Positions 33,219 through 41,831 of a stretch of 54,337 nucleotides of DNA are shown here, in pieces. The notes under the pieces were generated by a model. The model saw only the letters and a list, made by a program, of their open reading frames with translations, was not told the origin of the DNA and searched no databases. Within the stretch, counting starts at the first letter, position 1. Each line of letters begins with the position of its first letter. The stretch is taken from contig NZ_JOIZ01000030.1 of NCBI RefSeq assembly GCF_000721605.1, forward strand, positions 1 to 54,337. Direction: 5' to 3'. The DNA comes from Streptomyces sp. NRRL S-37 (GTDB taxonomy: Bacteria > Actinomycetota > Actinomycetes > Streptomycetales > Streptomycetaceae). Position numbers and translations under genes: made by a program.

Positions 33219-34532
33219 TCACGCGATGTGGTCCTCCTCCAGCTCCGCCGTGTGACGCTGCTGGAAACGCTCGGCCAGGGCCTTCAGCTCACTCGGGTTC
33301 AGCGTCGTGCCGTAGGTCGCCTGGATGTTGTCACCGAGGACCCGGGGCGTCGGATAGCTGCCGTCTATCGACTGACGGAACACCTGGTAGTACGCCTCCT
33401 CGTCCGGATCCGCGACGGGAGTGCCGCCCCCCTCACCCAGCTCACGGGTGCGGCCACCGGGAACCACCGGAATGGGGAAACTGCCGGTCTCCTCCGGAGA
33501 GGGCTCCTGAAGAGGCGGCTCCTCCTGGTACTGGTCCTCGTACTGCTCCGCCTGCTGCTGCTCCGCGTACCAGCGGGCGTACTCCTCGTCGGGATCGTAG
33601 GTGGGGTCGTAGCCACCGTGGTACTCGACGGCCTGCGGGTCGCGGGCGTGCAGCCACGGATTGCCCGTGGTGTCCTCCTGCGGCTCGGGGGCGGAGTCAC
33701 CCTCGAGTTCCAGACGCTGCTCACCGGGAGACACCGCCGCGCCCACCCGTGCCGCCCCGGCGGCACGACCGCCCGCGACCGCGTCGGCACGACCGCCCAC
33801 GGTCATCTCCGGCGCCTCGGGCGCCGGGGGTATCAGCGCCGGCTCTATACCCGCCGCCGCCAGCCCCGACGGAGCCGTCTCGGCCAGGGGCACGCCGTAC
33901 TTGGCGAGACGCAACGGCATCAGGGCCTCGACCGGGGCCTTACGGCGCCAGGCACGGCCGAAACGGGAACGCAGACGGGCCTGATAGACCAGCCGCTCCT
34001 GCTCCAGCTTGATCACCTGCTCGTAGGAACGCAGCTCCCACAGCTTCATCCGCCGCCACAACAGGAACGTCGGCACCGGCGACAGCATCCAGCGCGTGAG
34101 CCGGACACCCTCCATGTGCTTGTCGGCGGTGATGTCGGCGATCCGGCCCACCGCGTGCCGGGCCGCCTCCACCGAGACCACGAACAGGATCGGGATCACC
34201 CCGTGCATGCCCACACCCAGCGGATCCGGCCACGCCGCCGCACCGTTGAACGCGATCGTCGCCGCCGTCAGCAGCCACGCCGTCTGCCGCAGCAGCGGGA
34301 ACGGGATGCGGATCCACGTCAGCAGCAGATCCAGGGCCAGCAGGACGCAGATACCGGCGTCGATACCGATCGGGAAGACGTAACTGAAATCCCCGAAGCC
34401 CTTCTTCAGGGCGAGCTCACGGACGGCCGCGTACGAACCCGCGAAGCCGATTCCGGCGATGATCACGGCACCGAAGACGACCACGCCGATGAGAACCCGG
34501 TGCATCCGTGTCAGCTGCAGTGGCGCGGCCAC
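33219..34532 (-). CDS. DUF2637 membrane protein
   Basis: A 437-residue protein with an N-terminal DUF2637 region of four membrane helices (for example VLIGVVVFGAVIIAGIGFAG and TAWLLTAATIAFNGAAAW), a basic region (WRRMKLWELRSYEQVIKLEQERL), and a long acidic, Gln/Glu-rich C-terminal tail that ends in a small helical domain (GDNIQATYGTTLNPSELKAL). DUF2637 proteins are frequent in Streptomyces chromosomes and plasmids, where some are called SpdB-like or transfer-linked; the role of this one is not known. GTG 34532 is chosen because GGAGGGGAG is next to it. It is downstream of two lipoprotein genes on the same strand. Confidence 0.82.
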   Translation of the reverse strand: MAAPLQLTRMHRVLIGVVVFGAVIIAGIGFAGSYAAVRELALKKGFGDFSYVFPIGIDAGICVLLALDLLLTWIRIPFPLLRQTAWLLTAATIAFNGAAAWPDPLGVGMHGVIPILFVVSVEAARHAVGRIADITADKHMEGVRLTRWMLSPVPTFLLWRRMKLWELRSYEQVIKLEQERLVYQARLRSRFGRAWRRKAPVEALMPLRLAKYGVPLAETAPSGLAAAGIEPALIPPAPEAPEMTVGGRADAVAGGRAAGAARVGAAVSPGEQRLELEGDSAPEPQEDTTGNPWLHARDPQAVEYHGGYDPTYDPDEEYARWYAEQQQAEQYEDQYQEEPPLQEPSPEETGSFPIPVVPGGRTRELGEGGGTPVADPDEEAYYQVFRQSIDGSYPTPRVLGDNIQATYGTTLNPSELKALAERFQQRHTAELEEDHIA

Positions 34533-34622
34533 CCGTACTCCCCTCCCGATGCGTGTTGTTGCGCGCAACAGAGTGGCACATGTGTACGGAGGACGGGTGG
34601 CCGGTTCCCGTTCAGAACCGGG

Positions 34623-35465
34623 TCAGCCCTTGCTCGACGCCTTCGAAGCGGACTTCGAGGCGGACGCGGAAGGAGACTTCGACGCCGACTCCGAGGGGGA
34701 CGCGGACGCCGAACCGGACGCCGCGGCACCCGGACCGTTCGCCTTCGTCACCGAGGCCACCGCCTCCTCGGCCGCCTTCCGCGCGTCCTTCATCAGGTCA
34801 TCCGCGTCCGGCGTCTTGTCACCCGCGAGACCGGCACCGTTGTAGTCCAGGGTGACGACCACGTTCTCCACACGCGCCACGACCGTCTGCTGCTTGAAGG
34901 TGCCTTCCTTCTTCTTCAGCTCGTAACGCACCGCGGTCGTCTCGTCACCGACACCGTCGACCGGCTCCGCCTTGACGCTCTTCGCACCCTCGGACGACTG
35001 CGCGTCCCGCACCTGCTTGTCGTAGTACTCCTGGGCGAGCTCGTCACCCGCACCACGGGTGGTGTCCGACTCGAAGCGCAGCAACGACACGTTCAGCCAG
35101 CGGAACTGCGAACCCTTCACACCGTTGTTGTCCAGGCTGTTCCAGGAACAGCTCCCCCGGGTGGAGACGTCGTCCGAGGAGCCCTCCTTGCCCTTCTTCG
35201 CCTTCGGCACCAGATCGTCCAGCGTCTTCTCGGACAACACCTCGCACGGCTCCGGAAGCGTCCTGTACGCCGCCGCCCGCACCGTCGGGGACGGGCTCGC
35301 GGACTGCGAGGCGGAGGCGGAGGCGCCCTTGTCCTTGCCCTCGTCGGAGCCGGAGTCCGAGGAGCAGCCGGCGGCGACCAGGGGGACGGCGACCGCGCAG
35401 ACAAGGACGCGGGCAAAACGCTTCGCTCGCGGTGATCGCGGGTCTCGCTGTACTCGTCGCTGCAT
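34623..35465 (-). CDS. DUF3558-like lipoprotein
   Basis: A 280-residue lipoprotein with signal peptide and lipobox (LVAAGC), a DUF3558-like domain recognised by YRTLPEPCEVLSEKTLDDLVP with a paired cysteine in RGSCSWNSLD, and a Ser/Ala/Lys-rich tail with repeated SASASPSESASKS-type units. The same TLPEPC...TLD pattern occurs in the next gene upstream, so the two are paralogues. The start is either ATG 35465, used here, which has GAAGGA close by, or ATG 35480, five codons earlier. Role unknown; these proteins are anchored outside the membrane. Confidence 0.82.
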   Translation of the reverse strand: MQRRVQRDPRSPRAKRFARVLVCAVAVPLVAAGCSSDSGSDEGKDKGASASASQSASPSPTVRAAAYRTLPEPCEVLSEKTLDDLVPKAKKGKEGSSDDVSTRGSCSWNSLDNNGVKGSQFRWLNVSLLRFESDTTRGAGDELAQEYYDKQVRDAQSSEGAKSVKAEPVDGVGDETTAVRYELKKKEGTFKQQTVVARVENVVVTLDYNGAGLAGDKTPDADDLMKDARKAAEEAVASVTKANGPGAAASGSASASPSESASKSPSASASKSASKASSKG

Positions 35466-35599
35466 GGTTCCTTCACTCATGACGCTCGTGTTCCCTGCGG
35501 TCAAAACGGGGTCCGAGGGGTCACGGTACGCGGTGAGCCACCCGCACGGCCGCCCAACGCACGCTTCACGCAACAGGACGAAGGGCCCCCGGACGACAC

Positions 35600-36409
35600 T
35601 CAACCGCTCAGCGAATCGGCCAGCTCCGACGCCAGTTTCCGTGCCCTGTCCTGCAATTCCTTGCTGTCCGGGACGACCCCGACGGTCACCGGCTGCTCCG
35701 CGTACTCGACGGTCACGATCACATTGGACGTGCGGAACGCCACAGTCACCGTGCGCTGCTGGGCGGTCGAACCGGAGCTGTTCAGCTCGTCGTCGAGGAA
35801 CGCCTCCTCACCCAGATCCTCCAGCAGACGGGGCTGGAGATCGGAAGGAGCCGCCGACGGCGAGGAGGAGGTGGCGGACGACCCGGCCGAAGGAGACGAA
35901 CTCGGGCTCCCGGAAGGGCCGATGGACGGCGCACCCGACTCCGTCGCCGTCACCACCGGCTCCGGAAGATCCGCCGCCTCCCGCTTCTTCGCGAAGAGTT
36001 CCTCGGCCTGACTGTCGTCACTGACGGCGTTGTCGTAGGAGACGGCCCGCTCGAAATCGACCAGCAGATGGTCGGTCGCCTCCGCCGACTCCACCTTCCA
36101 ACGGCACCCCACCTTGCGGTCCGTGTCGTACGTGAGGGTCGCCGTACCCGCGTACGCCTTCTCGCGCTGCGCCTCGTCGGTCAACTCCCCGATGCCGGGC
36201 AGGAGTTGGTCGAGTGTCGCCTCCTCGACCACGCCGCAGGGCTCGGGGAGCGTGGCGTACTTGCCGGGCTGGGCGGCCTGGGTGGCCGTACCGGCGCTTC
36301 CCGGGTTGGAGCTGTCCGACCGGCCGCCGTCCTCCGAGCTGCCGGTGCAGCCGGCCAGGACGGCCGCCAGGAGCGCGGCGACGCCGGGTACGTACGCCTT
36401 CCGCTGCAC
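35600..36409 (-). CDS. DUF3558-like lipoprotein (paralogue of the next gene)
   Basis: A 269-residue lipoprotein. The signal peptide ends at the lipobox LAGC. The domain contains YATLPEPCGVVEEATLDQLLP and a second cysteine in VGCRWKVE, matching its neighbour. A Ser/Pro-rich stretch (about residues 160-195) interrupts the domain, and the end includes VTVAFRTSNVIVTVEYAEQP. The start is GTG 36409 with GGAG eight bases upstream. The lipoprotein genes and the DUF2637 gene are in one direction with gaps of 90-134 nt, and so may be one unit. It is divergent from rtcB. Confidence 0.82.
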   Translation of the reverse strand: MQRKAYVPGVAALLAAVLAGCTGSSEDGGRSDSSNPGSAGTATQAAQPGKYATLPEPCGVVEEATLDQLLPGIGELTDEAQREKAYAGTATLTYDTDRKVGCRWKVESAEATDHLLVDFERAVSYDNAVSDDSQAEELFAKKREAADLPEPVVTATESGAPSIGPSGSPSSSPSAGSSATSSSPSAAPSDLQPRLLEDLGEEAFLDDELNSSGSTAQQRTVTVAFRTSNVIVTVEYAEQPVTVGVVPDSKELQDRARKLASELADSLSG

Positions 36410-36624
36410 GGTCGGGCTCCTCTCGACGGTGGGTGCGGGCCGGTGCCCGCCGGGTCTCCCCAGTGTCCCCGCTGGTTAATCGCTTGCCGCACGGGGGCGT
36501 CCCCTGCAGACAATGTGTATCGCACGCAACACCGTGGACGCCGGTCCGTCATCCCTTTTCACCGACCTTGGCACCGGTTTTGCGATCCATGACTTCTGTT
36601 GGCTTTCGGGGGAACGAGGACGTT

Positions 36625-37818
36625 ATGTCGTACGTGGAACTGCCGGGTGCGAAGGTACCGATCCGGATGTGGACGGATCCGGCGACAGTGGAGGAGGGTG
36701 CCCTCCAGCAGCTGCGGAACGTGGCGACCCTCCCGTGGATCAAGGGCCTGGCGGTCATGCCGGACGTGCACTACGGCAAGGGCGCGACGGTCGGGTCGGT
36801 CATCGCGATGCGGGGCGCGGTGTGTCCCGCGGCGGTGGGCGTCGACATCGGCTGCGGCATGTCCGCGGTGAGGACGTCCCTGACGGCGAACGACCTGCCG
36901 GGGGATCTGTCGCGGCTGCGGTCGAAGATCGAGCAGGCGATTCCGGTCGGTCGCGGCATGCACGACGACCCGGTCGACCCGTCCCGCTTCCACGCCTTCG
37001 CGACCGCCGGCTGGGACGACTTCTGGGGCCGGTTCGGCGGGGTGGCGGACGCGGTGAAGTTCCGCGAGGAACGCGCCACGAAGCAGATGGGTACCTTGGG
37101 CAGCGGAAATCATTTTGTAGAAGTATGTACTGATACGGATGGTTCCGTCTGGCTGATGCTGCACTCCGGTTCCCGGAACATCGGCAAGGAGCTCGCCGAG
37201 CACCACATCGGCATCGCCCAGAAGCTCCCGCACAACCAGAATCTGGTCGACCGCGACCTCGCCGTCTTCATCGCGGACACCCCGCAGATGGCGGCGTACC
37301 GCAACGACCTGTTCTGGGCGCAGGAGTACGCGAAGTACAACCGCTCGATCATGATGGCGCTCCTGAAGGACGTGATCCGCAAGGAGTTCAGGAAGGCGAA
37401 GCCGGTCTTCGAGCCGGAGATCAGCGCGCACCACAACTACGTGGCCGAGGAGCGCTACGAGGGCATGGACCTGCTCGTGACCCGCAAGGGCGCGATCCGC
37501 GCGGGTTCCGGCGAGTACGGGATCATCCCGGGCTCCATGGGCACGGGTTCGTACATCGTCAAGGGCCTCGGGAACGCCAAGTCCTTCAACTCGGCATCGC
37601 ACGGCGCCGGCCGGCGGATGAGCCGCAACGCGGCGAAGCGGCGCTTCTCGACGAAGGACCTGGAGGAGCAGACGCGGGGCGTGGAGTGCCGCAAGGACTC
37701 CGGCGTCGTGGACGAGATCCCGGGCGCCTACAAGCCGATCGAGCAGGTCATCGACCAGCAGCGGGACCTCGTGGAGGTCGTCGCGAAGCTGAGGCAGGTC
37801 GTCTGCGTGAAGGGCTGA
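36625..37818 (+). CDS. rtcB: RtcB-family RNA ligase
   Basis: A 397-residue RtcB, which joins RNA 2',3'-cyclic phosphate or 3'-phosphate ends to 5'-OH ends with GTP and Mn2+. The metal and guanylate ligands are visible: Cys in VGVDIGCGMSAV, His in GTLGSGNHFVEV, His in MLHSGSRNIG, HHN in EISAHHNYV, and the guanylated histidine in SASHGAGRRMSR. No RtcA or archease gene is next to it. ATG 36625 has CGAGGA upstream; a further in-frame ATG at 36589 lacks one. A stretch of about 40 bases at the GNHF motif is far lower in G+C than its surroundings. Confidence 0.93.
   Translation: MSYVELPGAKVPIRMWTDPATVEEGALQQLRNVATLPWIKGLAVMPDVHYGKGATVGSVIAMRGAVCPAAVGVDIGCGMSAVRTSLTANDLPGDLSRLRSKIEQAIPVGRGMHDDPVDPSRFHAFATAGWDDFWGRFGGVADAVKFREERATKQMGTLGSGNHFVEVCTDTDGSVWLMLHSGSRNIGKELAEHHIGIAQKLPHNQNLVDRDLAVFIADTPQMAAYRNDLFWAQEYAKYNRSIMMALLKDVIRKEFRKAKPVFEPEISAHHNYVAEERYEGMDLLVTRKGAIRAGSGEYGIIPGSMGTGSYIVKGLGNAKSFNSASHGAGRRMSRNAAKRRFSTKDLEEQTRGVECRKDSGVVDEIPGAYKPIEQVIDQQRDLVEVVAKLRQVVCVKG
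37098..37136 (+). other. Low-GC codon island in rtcB
   Basis: Thirty-nine bases coding GNHFVEVCTDTDG use codons that are rare in this genome (AAT, TTT, GTA, GAA, TGT, ACT, GAT). By count 14 of 39 bases are G or C (36%), while the flanking coding sequence is near 70%. The protein sequence here is the catalytic motif. Confidence 0.7.
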
Positions 37819-37838
37819 CGCGACGAGGTGACGAGGAG

Positions 37839-37862
37839 AGCGGGCCCCGCCGGGGGCCCGCT
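37839..37862. terminator. Bidirectional hairpin after rtcB
   Basis: AGCGGGCCCC at 37839-37848 pairs exactly with GGGGCCCGCT at 37853-37862 with a GCCG loop. It lies between rtcB and the convergent 46-residue gene, and overlaps the TAG stop of the latter. Confidence 0.75.
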
Positions 37863-38001
37863 ACTTCGCGTGGGTCACCGCGTAGATCATGACGAAGGCC
37901 ACGATGTGGATGCCGAAGAGGAAGTAGCCGAGGTAGTACCAGACGTAGCGTTCGCGCTTCTTCTCCAGGACGAGGCGGCGCTTTTCGGCGTCGTCGGACA
38001 T
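37861..38001 (-). CDS. 46-residue single-helix membrane peptide
   Basis: A small gene translating to MSDDAEKRRLVLEKKRERYV, then a hydrophobic helix YYLGYFLFGIHIVAFVMIYA, and a short tail. The charged N-terminus suggests that end stays in the cytoplasm. Its ATG overlaps the stop of the short-chain dehydrogenase gene (TGATG), so it is translated by coupling and is likely to be real. No family is recognised. The stop lies inside a terminator hairpin. Confidence 0.75.
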   Translation of the reverse strand: MSDDAEKRRLVLEKKRERYVWYYLGYFLFGIHIVAFVMIYAVTHAK

Positions 38002-38777
38002 CAGGGCTCCCGGTGGACCTTGGTGTTGGAGGCCTGGGCGCGGGGGCGGACCACCAGCAGGTCGATGTTGACGTGGGGCGGGCGGGTGACGGCCCAGGTG
38101 ATGGTGTCGGCGACGTCGTCCGCGGTGAGGGGCTGGGCGACGCCCTGGTAGACCTTGGCGGCCTTCTCCGTGTCGCCGCCGAAGCGGGTGAGGGCGAACT
38201 CGTCGGTCTTGACCATGCCGGGCGCGATCTCGATGACGCGGACCGGGCGGCCGACGATCTCCAGGCGGAGGGTCTCGGCGAGGACGTGGGCGCCGTGCTT
38301 GGCGGCGACGTAGCCCGCGCCGCCCTCGTAGGTGGCGTGGCCCGCGGTGGAGGAGACGACGACGACCGTGCCGTCGCCGCTGGCGTCCAGCTTGGGGAGC
38401 AGGGCCTGGGTGAGGTTGAGGGTGCCGAGGACGTTCGTCTCGTACATGGTGCGCCACTGGTCGGGGTCGCCGGTGGCGACCGGGTCGGCGCCGAGTGCGC
38501 CGCCGGCGTTGTTGACGAGGACGCCGACGGTCTTGAAGGCGGTGGCGAACTCGTCGACGGCGGTGCGGTCGGTGACGTCGAGGGGGTAGGCGGTGGCCTG
38601 GTGGCCGGCCGCGGTGATCTCCTCGGCGAGTGCCTCGATGCGGTCCTTGCGGCGGGCGGTGAGGACGACGCGGTAGCCGGCCTCGGCGAGGCGGCGGGCC
38701 GTGGCGGCGCCGATGCCGCTGCTCGCACCCGTGACGACGGCGATACGGGACGCGGCGGGCGGTGCGGCGGTGGCCAT
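38001..38777 (-). CDS. Short-chain dehydrogenase/reductase (SDR)
   Basis: A 258-residue classical SDR using NAD(P)H. The cofactor motif is VVTGASSGIGAATARRLAEA, NNAGG marks strand 4, SSTAG gives the catalytic serine, and YVAAKHG gives the catalytic Tyr and Lys. TARRKDR after strand 2 suggests NADPH preference. The substrate is unknown; the sequence resembles general ketoreductases of the YdfG type. Its stop overlaps the start of the 46-residue membrane peptide gene. Confidence 0.92.
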   Translation of the reverse strand: MATAAPPAASRIAVVTGASSGIGAATARRLAEAGYRVVLTARRKDRIEALAEEITAAGHQATAYPLDVTDRTAVDEFATAFKTVGVLVNNAGGALGADPVATGDPDQWRTMYETNVLGTLNLTQALLPKLDASGDGTVVVVSSTAGHATYEGGAGYVAAKHGAHVLAETLRLEIVGRPVRVIEIAPGMVKTDEFALTRFGGDTEKAAKVYQGVAQPLTADDVADTITWAVTRPPHVNIDLLVVRPRAQASNTKVHREP

Positions 38778-38841
38778 GGGCTGCTCCTCGGGCGGTCGGG
38801 GCCGGTCCCGGCCAGCATAAGCGGGGGCGGTGGGTGAGGTG

Positions 38842-39177
38842 TCAGCCGTTGCGCGGGGCCCACATGATCAGGGCCATGCCGGCGAGGCAGACCAGTGCGC
38901 CGGTGATGTCCCAGCGGTCGGGGCGGTAGCCGTCGGCGACCGCGCCCCACAGGAGCGAGCCGGCGACGAAGATGCCGCCGTAGGCGGCGAGGACGCGGCC
39001 GAAGTGGGCGTCGGGCTGGAAGGTGGCGACGAAGCCGTAGGCGCCGAGGGCGAGGACGCCGCCGGCCGCCCACATCCAGCCGCGGTGCTCGCGTACGCCC
39101 TGCCAGACCAGCCAGGCGCCGCCGATCTCCAGGATCGCGGCGAGGACGAACAGGGCGGCGGAGCGGAGGATCGGCAT
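38842..39177 (-). CDS. UPF0060 (YnfA-like) membrane protein
   Basis: A 111-residue protein with four membrane helices that fits the UPF0060 family well: [60 protein letters not shown] and [20 protein letters not shown]. Relatives resemble small multidrug resistance proteins, though transport is shown for few. It is 64 nt upstream of the SDR gene on the same strand. Confidence 0.92.
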   Translation of the reverse strand: MPILRSAALFVLAAILEIGGAWLVWQGVREHRGWMWAAGGVLALGAYGFVATFQPDAHFGRVLAAYGGIFVAGSLLWGAVADGYRPDRWDITGALVCLAGMALIMWAPRNG

Positions 39178-39297
39178 GGGGGAAGCCTCGCATGCGGGGG
39201 TCGGGTGAGGGGCGGCGCCCGGTGCGGCTGCTGGCGGTGGTGCCGTGGCTGTGGGGCCGGGGGTGGAATAGGTGGGGGCGGGGGGTCGTTCCAGGGG

Positions 39298-39319
39298 TAT
39301 AGTTGAACCGTAAACAACC
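39298..39319 (+). promoter_or_regulatory. -10 element and GTTG/CAAC arms before the monooxygenase gene
   Basis: TATAGT at 39298-39303 is a good -10 element. GTTG and CAAC (within 39302-39318) form a short inverted repeat directly after it, where a repressor could block transcription. No clear -35 is seen. Confidence 0.4.
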
Positions 39320-39335
39320 TGGAGGGTGAGCGGCC

Positions 39336-40430
39336 ATGCAGTTCGGGATCTTCAGCGTCGGGGATGTCACACCGGACCCGACGACGGGGCGTACGCCGAC
39401 CGAGCGTGAGCGGATCAAGGCCATGGTCGCTATCGCGCTGAAGGCCGAGGAGGTGGGCCTGGACGTCTTCGCGACCGGGGAGCACCACAACCCGCCGTTC
39501 GTGCCGTCCTCGCCGACCACCATGCTCGGCTACATCGCGGCCCGCACCGAGCGGCTGGTGCTGTCCACCGCCACCACCCTGATCACCACCAACGACCCGG
39601 TGAAGATCGCCGAGGACTTCGCGATGCTCCAGCACCTGGCCGACGGCCGGGTGGACTTGATGATGGGGCGCGGGAACACCGGCCCGGTCTATCCCTGGTT
39701 CGGGCAGGACATCCGTCAGGGCATCAACCTCGCGGTCGAGAACTACGCCCTCCTGCACCGGCTGTGGCGTGAGGACGTCGTCGACTGGGAGGGGAAGTTC
39801 CGCACCCCGCTGCAGGGCTTCACCTCCACGCCCCGCCCGCTGGACGGCGTGGCGCCGTTCGTCTGGCACGGCTCGATCCGCTCGCCGGAGATCGCCGAGC
39901 AGGCCGCGTACTACGGCGACGGCTTCTTCCACAACAACATCTTCTGGCCGGCCGACCACACCAAACGGATGGTCGAGCTGTACCGGGCCCGGTACGCCCA
40001 CTACGGGCACGGCACCCCGGAGCAGGCGATCGTCGGGCTCGGCGGGCAGGTGTTCATGCGGAGGAACAGCCAGGACGCGGTGCGCGAGTTCCGGCCGTAC
40101 TTCGACGTCGCGCCGGTCTACGGGCACGGGCCGTCGCTGGAGGAGTTCACCGAGCAGACCCCGCTGACCGTGGGCTCCCCGCAGCAGGTGATCGAGAAGA
40201 CGCTGTCGTTCCGCGAGTACGCCGGTGACTACCAGCGTCAGCTCTTCCTGATGGACCACGCGGGTCTGCCGCTGAAGACCGTCCTGGAGCAGCTCGACCT
40301 GCTGGGCGAGGAGGTCGTGCCGGTGCTGCGGAAGGAGTTCGCCAAGAACCGCCCGGCCGACGTGCCGGACGCGCCCACCCACGGTTCGCTGCTGGCCGCC
40401 GCCCGGGGGAAGGAAGGAGCGCGGGCATGA
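39336..40430 (+). CDS. LLM-class flavin-dependent oxidoreductase (CE1758-like)
   Basis: A 364-residue bacterial-luciferase-like monooxygenase with a TIM barrel. [21 protein letters not shown] at the start and [16 protein letters not shown], then [18 protein letters not shown], are typical. It depends on reduced flavin from a partner, here the next gene, whose ATG overlaps its stop (GCATGA). The arrangement matches a known actinobacterial gene pair (CE1758 and CE1759 families). The substrate is unknown. CTGGAGGGTGAG provides the ribosome-binding site. Confidence 0.9.
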   Translation: MQFGIFSVGDVTPDPTTGRTPTERERIKAMVAIALKAEEVGLDVFATGEHHNPPFVPSSPTTMLGYIAARTERLVLSTATTLITTNDPVKIAEDFAMLQHLADGRVDLMMGRGNTGPVYPWFGQDIRQGINLAVENYALLHRLWREDVVDWEGKFRTPLQGFTSTPRPLDGVAPFVWHGSIRSPEIAEQAAYYGDGFFHNNIFWPADHTKRMVELYRARYAHYGHGTPEQAIVGLGGQVFMRRNSQDAVREFRPYFDVAPVYGHGPSLEEFTEQTPLTVGSPQQVIEKTLSFREYAGDYQRQLFLMDHAGLPLKTVLEQLDLLGEEVVPVLRKEFAKNRPADVPDAPTHGSLLAAARGKEGARA

Positions 40431-41035
40431 GGCTCGTCGTCGTCTCGGCGGGGCTGGGCGTCCCGTCCTCCACCCGGCTGCTCGGTGACCGGCTGGCCGC
40501 CGCGACCGCCGCGCGGGTCCCGGCCGACGTCCAGGTGGTCGAGGTGCGCGACCTCGCCGTGGAGATCGCGCACACCTTCACCAACGGGTTCCCGGGCCGG
40601 GCGCTGGCCGCCGCGTTCGAGGCGGTGGCCGGGGCCGACGGGCTGATCGTGGTCACGCCGGTGTTCTCGGCGTCGTACAGCGGGCTGTTCAAGTCGTTCT
40701 TCGACGCGCTGGGCGCCGGTGATCCCGAGGCGCTCGCCGGGAAGCCGGTGCTGATCGCGGCGACCGGCGGTACGGCCCGGCACTCGCTGGTCCTCGACCA
40801 CGCGCTGCGGCCGCTCTTCTCCCACCTCAAGGCCGTCGTCGTCCCGACCGGTGTCTACGCCGCCTCCGAGGACTGGGGTGCCGAGGGCCTGGACGGGCGT
40901 ATCGAGCGGGCGGCCGGGGAGCTGGTGGCGCTGACGGCCGGGACGGCCGCCGCCCGTCCGCCGTCGCGGCGGGACTCCTTCGAGGAGGTCACCCCGTTCG
41001 AGGAGCGGCTGGCGGCGCTGCGGCCCACCGGGTGA
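40427..41035 (+). CDS. NADPH-dependent FMN reductase (CE1759-like)
   Basis: A 202-residue flavodoxin-fold reductase. LVVVSAGLGVPSSTRLLGDR contains the phosphate-binding loop for FMN, and VVTPVFSASYSGLFKSFFDAL is the flavin-contact segment. It presumably gives FMNH2 to the luciferase-like monooxygenase coded just upstream, with which it overlaps by 4 nt. Its gene ends 73 nt before the response regulator start. Confidence 0.9.
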   Translation: MRLVVVSAGLGVPSSTRLLGDRLAAATAARVPADVQVVEVRDLAVEIAHTFTNGFPGRALAAAFEAVAGADGLIVVTPVFSASYSGLFKSFFDALGAGDPEALAGKPVLIAATGGTARHSLVLDHALRPLFSHLKAVVVPTGVYAASEDWGAEGLDGRIERAAGELVALTAGTAAARPPSRRDSFEEVTPFEERLAALRPTG

Positions 41036-41108
41036 GAGCGGAGTAAGAAGCGGGCCCCGGTACCGGCCGCCGGGGCCGCGGGACGGTGGCGGTTGGCAGA
41101 CTGGACGG

Positions 41109-41831
41109 GTGCCGCACACCCTTCTGCTCGCCGAAGACGACCGCGCCATCCGCAACGCCCTGGAGCGCGCCCTCACCCTGGAGGGCTACCGGGTCACGGC
41201 CGTCGCCGACGGCGTCGAGGCCCTCGCGCAGGCCCACCGCAGCCGGCCCGACGTGCTGGTCCTGGACGTGATGATGCCCGGCATCGACGGGCTCCAGGTG
41301 TGCCGGGTACTGCGCGCCGAGGGCGACCGCACGCCGGTGCTGATGCTGACCGCGCTGGTGGAGACCGCGGACCGGATCGCGGGCCTGGACGCGGGCGCCG
41401 ACGACTACGTCGTCAAGCCGTTCGACGTCGAGGAGGTCTTCGCCCGGCTGCGCGCGCTGCTGCGCCGGGTGCCCCCGGCACCGGCCCCGGTGCCCGAGCC
41501 CGTCGCGGAGACGCGGCCGGAACCCGTCGGCCGGTTCGTGGAGGCGGCCGGGCTGCGCATGGACCCGCAGGCGCGCCGGGCCTGGCGGGGCGGGCGGGAA
41601 CTGGAGCTGACCCGCACCGAGTTCGAGCTGCTGGAGCTGCTGATCCGCCACGCGGGCATCGTCCTGGACCACTCCACCATCTACGACCGCATCTGGGGCT
41701 ACGACTTCGGCCCCGGTTCCAAGAACCTCGCCGTCTACGTCGGCTATCTGCGCCGCAAGCTCGACGAGCCCGGCGCGCCGCAGCTCATCCACACCGTGCG
41801 CGGGGTGGGCTACGTGCTGCGGGAGGGCTGA
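41109..41831 (+). CDS. OmpR-family response regulator
   Basis: A 240-residue two-component regulator. The receiver domain (1-120) has the acidic pair in LLAEDDRAIR, the phospho-acceptor Asp in VLVLDVMMPGIDG, and the lysine in YVVKPFDVEEV. The C-terminal winged helix (about 140-238) includes LTRTEFELLELLIRHAG, IYDRIWGYDFG and YLRRKLDEPGAPQLIHTVRG. It resembles MprA-type regulators. The start is GTG 41109. The histidine kinase gene begins directly at its stop, so they form an operon. Confidence 0.93.
   Translation: MPHTLLLAEDDRAIRNALERALTLEGYRVTAVADGVEALAQAHRSRPDVLVLDVMMPGIDGLQVCRVLRAEGDRTPVLMLTALVETADRIAGLDAGADDYVVKPFDVEEVFARLRALLRRVPPAPAPVPEPVAETRPEPVGRFVEAAGLRMDPQARRAWRGGRELELTRTEFELLELLIRHAGIVLDHSTIYDRIWGYDFGPGSKNLAVYVGYLRRKLDEPGAPQLIHTVRGVGYVLREG

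Noticed and set aside
31688..34012. 774-codon plus-strand frame over lysS and the DUF2637 gene
   Set aside because: Arg/Pro-rich shadow of lysS; crosses a strong terminator and reads against the DUF2637 gene.
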